DNA of 64,000 bases from Halothermothrix sp. (lineage in GTDB: Bacteria > Bacillota > Halanaerobiia > DY22613), in contig JAENYK010000005.1 in the NCBI GenBank assembly GCA_016841825.1, positions 62,001 to 126,000 of the forward strand, given 5' to 3'. Positions 53,807-62,400 of the stretch are shown here, in pieces. Position 1 is the stretch's first letter; each line of letters opens with the position of its first letter. The notes beneath the pieces were generated by a model, which was not told where the DNA came from, ran no database searches, and was given only the letters and a program-made list of their open reading frames with translations. Made by a program: the position numbers and the translations under genes.

Positions 53807-53920
53807 TTATGCTATATTAAAATGCTCATCATATGGTGGCTCTGAAGGCATATAATCCATATAAGGTGGTTCAGTTGCAGACTCGTAAGATAAATTCTCT
53901 AAATTCCACTTATTAATCAT
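53807..53920 (-). CDS. 37-residue acidic, Pro/Tyr-rich peptide downstream of the NRPS genes
   Basis: ATG at 53920 behind a perfect AGGAGGTGATAC. The product begins MINKWNLENLSYESA and continues with the doublet EPPYMDYMPS / EPPYDEHFNIA. The repeated EPPY motif and Tyr/Asp/Glu richness suggest a precursor or recognition peptide rather than noise. It is on the same strand as the NRPS genes, 365 bp after their end. No family recognised. Confidence 0.5.
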   Translation of the reverse strand: MINKWNLENLSYESATEPPYMDYMPSEPPYDEHFNIA

Positions 53921-54079
53921 CGTATCACCTCCTAAATAAAGATTTCTCGCTATTTCCAATATATTATGCACATGCTCTGTATTGCTTTATTTTGTAACAT
54001 TATATATTATTCGGCACATCTGTGGCTTTTTCCTCCCGTTTAACTGAAAAGAGTTTGTCATTTTCCTATAAATTCACTA

Positions 54080-54270
54080 TTTTGGAGAGTAAAAGTAGTT
54101 CAAATTTCTCACTAAATGCTAATCATAACCTATAGGCAACCCCAATTTTGGAAAATAATATTTTTACCCATAATAAGTTAAATTAACTAGTTGATATGCA
54201 GGATATATTGCTATATTAAAGAATTATTTATATATAATGTTAATTTGCTAATGAGTTTACTCTCCAAAAA
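54080..54270. repeat. 191-bp AT-rich segment bounded by 14-bp perfect inverted repeats
   Basis: TTTTGGAGAGTAAA at 54080-54093 and TTTACTCTCCAAAA at 54257-54270, just after the NRPS stop. MITE-like, although no target-site duplication is obvious; alternatively a long-range transcript stem. Confidence 0.55.
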
Positions 54271-54284
54271 AGGTTTTATCTGTC

Positions 54285-57200
54285 TCATCCATTGTCACCA
54301 AATACAATTTTGATAGCTTCTTCTGAGGAGATTTTATCATTTAGAATCAATTCAAAGAGATTTTCTTTCTTAGTAACTGCAACCTCTGTAGAAAACTTTT
54401 GCGACTCCACATAAGTACTAAACATGGATATAGTGTGATAGATCAACAGATCACCAATAGTTAATGGGATGTCAGTTATTTGTCTTATCCTTTCAAATAG
54501 AGGGATCAGCATTAATGAAGTACCTCCGAGATCAAAGAAATTATCATATATCCCAACCTGCTTAATCTGTAAAACATCTCTCCAGATATTTACCAATTTC
54601 TTTTCAAAATCTGTTCTCGGTGCTGCAGATCTAATACTATTGTTTTGACTATCTGTAAGAACTTCTTCAGGAATTTGCAAACTGTTTAGCTGACCATTTG
54701 AATAGACCTTAGCTGTAATATTTGTATTATATAAGAAATTTCCCGGAGATAATGGATGCTCAATCAGTTTTGTCTGTTCGGTTAAAAATATTTTGGGGCT
54801 GCTAAGATTTCCTAAATACACTTGGCCGACCGCTCCTATCGGTACAGGTCTTCCTGAGCTATCCAGGAGATAAACCTTAAGGTTATCATAGCCTACTAAC
54901 GTTGGAGGCACAATTAATTCTTCCCGCAAAGGTGATTCAATCTCCGCTAACTTCCACCCTTTTGCGATCAGAGAACACTCTGTTGACGATAGAAAATCTA
55001 AACAATCAATCGTCTCCTCTGAATTATGAATGATCTTTTCCAGAAGATTCATATAATGCTGGCTCATTTGTCGAATTGTTTCTGTTTCAAATAAATCTGT
55101 ACAATATTCTATGCTCCCAGATAGACCTTGATCAGCTAGAGTCAGATTGATGGTCAGATCATTCTTTGCCGTTCTGCTATTCTGTTCAAGCGGAATAACC
55201 TGCAAACCTTCCAGTTTAAAATTAGCATCGACATCAATGTCTGTGTAATTGAACATAGTATCAAAGAATATAGATCTGCTGGTATCCCAGTTAGTATTTA
55301 ATCTTTCCAGCAGCTTATCTAAAGGGTACTCCTGATGAGCGATCGCCTGAATAGATGCTTCTTTGATTCTATTCAAAGATTCAAATATACTCTCCTTTAC
55401 ATCTAATTGTAGCCTGACTGGTAAAGTATTGACGAAAAAGCCAATCATTTTTTCTAAATCTTCATTTTGACGGTTGGTTGTGGGAATTCCAATGATCAAA
55501 TCATTCTGTTGAGAATACCGATAAAGCAAGATATAATAAGCAGTAAGCAAAACCATGAATAGAGTAACATTTTGCTTTTGTGCAAATCTCTTTAATTCTC
55601 TAACCATTTCTTGTTCTACATGGAATTTTAACAGGTCTCCTTCAGTGCTTCTTAGTCTGGGTCGAGGTTTATCTGTTGGCAGATCCAATACTGGTAAATC
55701 ACCTTGTAACTTGGCTAACCAGTACTGTTCTGATATAACCATCTCTTGTGATTCCAAAAGTTCGTTCTGCCATACAGCATAGTCTTTGTACTGAACCCTT
55801 AATGGTTGTAAAGTATTGGGTTTTTGCGTTACGAAAGTATTATATAATACAGCTAGCTCTGAGATAAAAATATTTCTTGACCATTCATCAAAAATTATAT
55901 GGTGAATTGTAATTAGCAGCAGATATTCATCACTATTCAGTTTAAAGAGATTCATTCTTAATTGTCCAGGTTGTCTTAAATCAAAAGCTTTTCGGGCTTC
56001 CTGTTCTAAAATAACCGCTTCATCTACCACAGAATTTAGATAATTAATCTGCACTGGCAAATCTTCTACTACATATTGTACTGGTTCATCGTCAACCAAT
56101 TTGAATCCAGTACGCAAAATTTCATGACGCTGAGTTAGAGTCTGAAACGCTTGTTGTAATGCAGCAAAGTTTAGATTACCTTTGATTCTATAAGCAGCTG
56201 GCATATTATAAGATGTTACTTCACCCTCCAAGCGATCAATAATCCACAGTCTTCGTTGAGCGTGAGAGGTTGGATAATAATCCTGATGAGGTTGACTAAA
56301 GATTTCACGATAATTCCCTTTTTTAATTAACTGTAAACCATCAACTATACCCGCGATTGTTGGAGTTTCAAAAAATAGACTAGCAGGTATTTTGATGTCC
56401 AGAACTTTATGAATTCGTGAGATAATCCTGGTTAATTTTAGAGAATGTCCACCTAATTCAAAAAAATTATCATAAATTCCGATCTTCTCCTTTTCCAGGA
56501 CCTCAGACCAGATCTCAGTTAATAATCTTTCTGTTTCATTACGGGGAGGAACATATCTGGTATTAATTTGAATTTGTTCATCAGGTGTTGGTAGAGCTTG
56601 ACGATCTATTTTACCATTTGGTGTTACCGGAAGATGATCGAGAATGATAAAATTACCTGGAACCATATAATCTGGCAATAAACTAAGTAAATATTCTCTT
56701 AAACCTCTAATATCGTATCTATTTCGTTGAGATAATCCACTTTGGAGCTCTTCCTCTTCTGGATTTCTGGAATACTGATTATTTAAAACCAGATACCCTA
56801 TCAATTGGCTATCACCACCGGAATCTTGATAAAGATTAATTACACTTTGACGAATATCAGGGTGATCGTTAAGTACAGCCTCTATCTCCTCCAATTCAAT
56901 TCGAAAACCTCTTATTTTGACCTGGTGATCCACTCGACCATGAAATGTCAAATGCCCATCAGCATGACGACAACCTAGATCACCTGTCCGATACATCAAT
57001 TCGCCTGGCAGAAAGGGATCTGGGACAAATCGTTCATGAGTAAGATCTTCCCGATGCAAATATCCACGGGCTAACCCGATTCCGGCAATAAAAATCTCTC
57101 CAATCATTCCGGATGGTGCTAAACGACCTTCAATATCTAAAACATAAACTCTGGTATTAGCTATTGGCTGACCAAGATAAACTTTCTGTGCGGTAGTCAA

Positions 57201-59495
57201 TTCTTGATATAGTGACCAGATCGTAGTCTCAGTAGGACCATACATGTTATAAATCCTGGCTGATGTTTGACTTTGTAATTCGACAAGTAACGAATGGGGC
57301 AGAGGTTCTCCTCCCAATAAGATTACTTTTAAACTATTAGGTAATTTTCCTGAGCTCAACAACATCTGTAAACTTGATGGCGTCATCTGAATTATTTCGG
57401 TTTTGGTCGTCACTAACAATTCTTGCAATATTTCAGGATCATGTTGGGCAGCACTGCTGGCAATGACTACCTGTAAACCACTTGCCAGGGTCAGAAAAAT
57501 CTCCAATACTGAGATATCAAAACAAATCGTAGTTAGAGCCAGCAAAGTCTGACCTGATGTGAGAGGTAATTTTTTGGTTAAATCCAAAACGAAATTAACT
57601 ACTGAACGATGTTTAATCATGATTCCTTTGGGTTTACCGGTAGAGCCAGAAGTGTAGATAACATAGGCTAATGAATCTGCTGTGGATAAATTTGTCGGGA
57701 CAAAATGTGAGTTCACTGCGGTAGAGCTTTGCTCAAGCAACTCTTCTAATATCAGTATTTTACCCGCGAATTCTTTGGGAACCAGATTTTGCTGTGCTTT
57801 GCCGATGATTAACAACTGTGCACCACTGTCTACCAACATAAATTTTATTCGGTTTTCAGGATAGATCGGATCTAAAGGTAAATAAGTACCTCCAGCTTTT
57901 AAAATTGCTAATAATCCAATCACCATCTCCAGAGACCGTTCAACCATTATTGGAATTATCGAATCAGCATTACCAATATAATTATTTAATATTCCGGCAA
58001 AATAATTGGCCCTGGTATTTAACTCTGCATAGGTCAAAGAATCCTGATCAGCGATCACTGCTATAGCTTCAGGACGAACTACTACCTGTTCTTCAATCAG
58101 ATGATGAATACATTTTTCGGGGACTTCCATTCTGGGACCTTTAGATATCTTCAACAGTTCTTTTTTTTCTGTATCAGTTAATAAATCCAGATCACCGATC
58201 TTCTTTTCTGGATATCGAAATATTTCATAGAGGATATGCCCTAACTGTTTTGTTACTTGTTGAATCAATTTAGGTTGATATTGATTGGGATTATAAGTAA
58301 ACTTTATTTTCAGGGTCTCTCCAATTATGGTGGTGATGGCCAAATTATAATTCGTCAGTTCATGAGCTGTAATGTTAATAATTTTGAGATTTATATCCAG
58401 TGCATTGATTGTTTGATTAATCGGATAATTTTCAAACACCAGAATGTTATCAAAAAGAGGTATCTGGCCCGGTAACTCACTCTGTTGTGCAATTTCGGTT
58501 AAAGACAGATATTCATAAGATTTTTGCTGCAAGTTCATCTCCATCTGGCGCCGCAGCTGGCTAATAATTGTTTCTTCCGGATGAAATTTAAACCTCACAG
58601 GTACTGTATTGATATATAATCCTACACTATGCTGAATCCCGGGAAGTGTTTCTGGTCGACCGGAAACAGTTGACCCATAGACCACATCTCGACAACGGTT
58701 ATATCTCTGCAAAATAATTGCCCAGGCGAACTGTAAAATAGTATTTACTGTCACCCGATTTCTTTTTGCAAATTCTTTAATCGCTATACTCTCCTGCAGT
58801 TCAATATTTAATTCAACCTCACTAAGTGTACTTTTCTTTTGGGAATTCTGATCTCCCGGAAGTCCAGTAGGAATTGTGAAACCTGCTAAATATTCCCGCC
58901 AATACTGTAAAACTTTCTCTTGATCTTGGGATTCCATGAATTTAAGATAATTTTTAAACTTGCATTTGGGGATAGGAGTAATAGATTCACCTTGAAGTAA
59001 TCCCCGATATGCCTGAAAGACTTCAGTTAAAATGATACCTGTACTCCAGCCATCCATAATAATATGGTGATAGCTCCAGATAATAGCGTAATGATCTTGA
59101 CTCAAATAACAGATGAGTAAACGATTCAAAGGTCCAGTCTTCAGATCAAAACCTTTTTTTCGATCATTCAGTTTAATCTTTTCCAGTTGACGCTGCTGTT
59201 CTCCTGGGGACAGATTGCTCAGATTTAATATTGTAATGTTAGGTTTCCGTTCACTGAGAACAATTTGCAGGGGAGTTTTTACTCCTTCCCAACGGAACAC
59301 TGTACGCAGAACTTCATTGTCAGTGATGACCCAATCCCACGCCTGTTGAAAATAATCAAGTTCAAGATTACCCTGAATCTCAAAACAGGTCTGCTCAAAA
59401 TATTGTTCTACGTCATCATCAACAAGATAATGATATAACATCCCTTCTTGCATAGGACTTAACGGATATATGTCAGCTATCATTTTCTTATTCAT
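54285..59495 (-). CDS. Nonribosomal peptide synthetase, C-A(Gly)-PCP-C-deltaA-PCP
   Basis: 1736 residues. C1 at about 1-440 (YPLSPMQEGMLYHYL, HHIIMDGW near 143); A1 about 465-960 (YTSGSTGKPKG near 617, FDISVLEIF, MYGPTETTIW) whose pocket, aligned by eye to GrsA, reads D-I-L-Q-L-G-M-I-W-K, a glycine code; PCP1 with FFELGGHSLKL near 1012; C2 about 1065-1500 with HHIIFDEWS near 1200 (usual DG is DE). Then only about 90 residues of an A domain (YDNLKVYLLDSSGRPVPIGA), PCP2 FFDLGGTSLML near 1655, and a tail. No thioesterase. ATGA overlap with the upstream NRPS gene. Confidence 0.9.
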   Translation of the reverse strand: MNKKMIADIYPLSPMQEGMLYHYLVDDDVEQYFEQTCFEIQGNLELDYFQQAWDWVITDNEVLRTVFRWEGVKTPLQIVLSERKPNITILNLSNLSPGEQQRQLEKIKLNDRKKGFDLKTGPLNRLLICYLSQDHYAIIWSYHHIIMDGWSTGIILTEVFQAYRGLLQGESITPIPKCKFKNYLKFMESQDQEKVLQYWREYLAGFTIPTGLPGDQNSQKKSTLSEVELNIELQESIAIKEFAKRNRVTVNTILQFAWAIILQRYNRCRDVVYGSTVSGRPETLPGIQHSVGLYINTVPVRFKFHPEETIISQLRRQMEMNLQQKSYEYLSLTEIAQQSELPGQIPLFDNILVFENYPINQTINALDINLKIINITAHELTNYNLAITTIIGETLKIKFTYNPNQYQPKLIQQVTKQLGHILYEIFRYPEKKIGDLDLLTDTEKKELLKISKGPRMEVPEKCIHHLIEEQVVVRPEAIAVIADQDSLTYAELNTRANYFAGILNNYIGNADSIIPIMVERSLEMVIGLLAILKAGGTYLPLDPIYPENRIKFMLVDSGAQLLIIGKAQQNLVPKEFAGKILILEELLEQSSTAVNSHFVPTNLSTADSLAYVIYTSGSTGKPKGIMIKHRSVVNFVLDLTKKLPLTSGQTLLALTTICFDISVLEIFLTLASGLQVVIASSAAQHDPEILQELLVTTKTEIIQMTPSSLQMLLSSGKLPNSLKVILLGGEPLPHSLLVELQSQTSARIYNMYGPTETTIWSLYQELTTAQKVYLGQPIANTRVYVLDIEGRLAPSGMIGEIFIAGIGLARGYLHREDLTHERFVPDPFLPGELMYRTGDLGCRHADGHLTFHGRVDHQVKIRGFRIELEEIEAVLNDHPDIRQSVINLYQDSGGDSQLIGYLVLNNQYSRNPEEEELQSGLSQRNRYDIRGLREYLLSLLPDYMVPGNFIILDHLPVTPNGKIDRQALPTPDEQIQINTRYVPPRNETERLLTEIWSEVLEKEKIGIYDNFFELGGHSLKLTRIISRIHKVLDIKIPASLFFETPTIAGIVDGLQLIKKGNYREIFSQPHQDYYPTSHAQRRLWIIDRLEGEVTSYNMPAAYRIKGNLNFAALQQAFQTLTQRHEILRTGFKLVDDEPVQYVVEDLPVQINYLNSVVDEAVILEQEARKAFDLRQPGQLRMNLFKLNSDEYLLLITIHHIIFDEWSRNIFISELAVLYNTFVTQKPNTLQPLRVQYKDYAVWQNELLESQEMVISEQYWLAKLQGDLPVLDLPTDKPRPRLRSTEGDLLKFHVEQEMVRELKRFAQKQNVTLFMVLLTAYYILLYRYSQQNDLIIGIPTTNRQNEDLEKMIGFFVNTLPVRLQLDVKESIFESLNRIKEASIQAIAHQEYPLDKLLERLNTNWDTSRSIFFDTMFNYTDIDVDANFKLEGLQVIPLEQNSRTAKNDLTINLTLADQGLSGSIEYCTDLFETETIRQMSQHYMNLLEKIIHNSEETIDCLDFLSSTECSLIAKGWKLAEIESPLREELIVPPTLVGYDNLKVYLLDSSGRPVPIGAVGQVYLGNLSSPKIFLTEQTKLIEHPLSPGNFLYNTNITAKVYSNGQLNSLQIPEEVLTDSQNNSIRSAAPRTDFEKKLVNIWRDVLQIKQVGIYDNFFDLGGTSLMLIPLFERIRQITDIPLTIGDLLIYHTISMFSTYVESQKFSTEVAVTKKENLFELILNDKISSEEAIKIVFGDNG

Positions 59496-62400
59496 TCTAA
59501 TCCCTCCATCAGATGCTCCAGATCAGCACTTAATTGGTCTAACTCATCCTGGTCTAAATCAGCCATCTCAAAATCGGATGGAGTATATCCTGCATTCTCC
59601 CCACTGCAGAGCTGGATGATCAACCGTAGATGTGATAGATAACTAGTACATAAGGTTTCTATCGTCACCCTGTCGTATAAATCGGAACGATACCCAAAAT
59701 TAATCTGAAACCTATTTCTAAAAATTAGACCACTAACTTCCAATTTGAAAATGGGTTTATTAGCAGATGAGATATCTAATCCTGTATTTTCTGAACTTAG
59801 AGTGAATAACTTATCTGAATTGTTATCCGGTTGATTAAGCGCAAACTCACCAATATAGTTAAACATTATCGGGAATTCTTTATCCTCTTTCCAGACCAGT
59901 TTTAAATATTTTAAAATACCATACCCTATACCACCTCTGGGAATTTGCCTAAGCTGTTCCTTGATGGTCTTGATCTGATCGGCTAATTGATTCTTTTGTC
60001 CCAAATCTAATTTTACTGGATATAAGGAGGTAAACCAACCGACAGTTCCAATCAAATTAGTCTTTGAAGATATTTCCTCACGTCCATGACTTTCTAACAC
60101 AATTAGATGCTGATTCTTACCTATCCAATTAGTCAAAGTTAGGGCAAGAGCGGTCAATAATAGATCTGTCAAATTGGTATTATATGCAGTATGTACCTGA
60201 GTAATAAGTTGGGTTGTCTCTTCTTCAGTAAGCTGACCTGAGACCTGGTTTAATCTATACCTCTGTGTTGAATTATTCAAAATAGGCGATTCTGGCTGAT
60301 GGTCTACTCTAATATCTTCTTTGTCAAAACATCTTTCTGGTAATGCATAATCAATATCTAGCTGCTCATTCCAGAAAGGAATCTCTGTCACCAATTGCTC
60401 TGATTCACAATATTCATAAAGCAGATTAGCCCAGTCTTTGTATGACATAGTCTTAGGTGATAAAACGGGTTTTTCTCCAGTAAGCAGCTTATCACAGAGT
60501 TCATGTAGATCACGCAATAAGATTCTTAACGATACTATATCACAGATCAGATGATGAATAGTGATCAAAAGCCGTCTTCCCCGAACTCCTAACTCAAAAA
60601 TTGCTCCTTTAATCAATAAACCACTCTCCAGATCAATGCTGGATTTCAGCTCTTCACCCAGGATAGACATCTGTTGATTCTGTTCGTCTTCGTCATAGCC
60701 AGACAGATTGTACTCTCGAAGTTCAAAGTCTCTCTGCAAGCTAAGATTATGATAGAACAGACACGCAGTTTTTGAATGATAGATTAGCCTCAGTGAATCG
60801 TGGTGTTTGATTAATTGGGTCAGCGCTTCAGTCAAAACCCGACTATCTATCAAAGAATGCAAATCTAACAACACTGATTGATTCCAATGCTCAGGTTTTT
60901 CGAGATCACAGGTGAAAAACCACCTTTGAATCGGAGTTAGGGTGACTTCGCCTTCCACTAATTCCGTTTGCTTTCCTGACGGCTGACTAGCTGATCTCTT
61001 CGACATCTTGCCACTGGATAGTAAATAAGAGCACAAATTGTTGATGGTCTGCTGCTGCATAATATCATTCATCCGAATGTCGATTCCCAGTTTACTAATC
61101 TCTGAGGCTATCTGAATAGCTTTAATCGAATCACCCCCCAGATCAAAGAAATTAGTCTGGATGCCAACCTGTTTAACTCCCAAAATATTTGACCAGATAA
61201 TCGTCAGATCTGTCTCAAGTTGATTTTGGGGCATAGTTAATGGTTCGGTTGGAAGAGGGTTTAATTCGGTAGTTAGCAGTGATTTTCTATCTATCTTCCC
61301 ATTAGTCAATCGGGGCATTTCATCAAGAAAGAGCACTACTCCAGGTACCATGTATTCCGGTAAGAATTTTAAAAGATGTTCTTTAATCATCCTCGTTGTC
61401 AATGAAGGTTCGCCAACCACATAAGCTGCCAGATACTTGCTTTCCGGATCTCCTTTAGCAAGAACCACACCTTCTTTAATCTGAAGATGATCACACAAAA
61501 CCGATTCAATCTCTCCAGGTTCGATGCGATAACCGCGAATCTTTACCTGATGATCCAGGCGACCTCTGAACTCTATATTACCATCATCCATCAATCTTCC
61601 TAAATCTCCTGAAAGGTAAATTCTTTCCCCATGCAGAAAGTCAACTGACACAAATTTGTCTTCTGTAAGTTCCAATTTGTTTAAATAACCTCTGGCTAAT
61701 CCTAATCCACTAATCCCTATCTCACCGGGAATCCCTACTGGATTTGGAGCAAAATTCTCATCTAGAATGAACAATTTTATATTGTCAATAGGTTTTCCAA
61801 CACTGACAATTCCAGTGCCAGATGATCCAGTACATTGAAAATAGGATACATCGATGCTAGCTTCTGTAGGTCCGTAGAGATTGTCTAATGTTATACGTAA
61901 CGGTCGACCCAGGAGTTCATCAAATTTTGCCACTGTACTCCAGAACAAAGCTTCGCCACTGGAAAACACTTGTCTTAGACTTACCAGGCGTGCTATCTGT
62001 TCTGGATGGCTATCAAGATATTCTAAGAACGCATTGAGCATAGAAGGCACAAAATGAATTATTGTAACCTTGCCTTTTTCAATCGCTTCCACTAAAAGTA
62101 TTGGATCTTTTTCGCCACCGGGAGATAAGAGATATACACTACTTCCATATAAAGCCCATAAGAGAATTTCCCAGACTGAAATGTCAAATGTAAAAGTAGT
62201 TTTGTGCAATATTACATCTTTGGAATTCAGAGAATATGTTTTCTGCATCCACTGAAGCCGATTAAGTAGAGATAAATGTTCTATCATCACCCCTTTAGGT
62301 TCACCAGTTGAACCAGAGGTATATATAACATAGATCAGGTCTGAAGATTTATTTAGATTTTCGGGCTGAACAGTAGAGTAAAAGTTAAAATTACTCTCAA

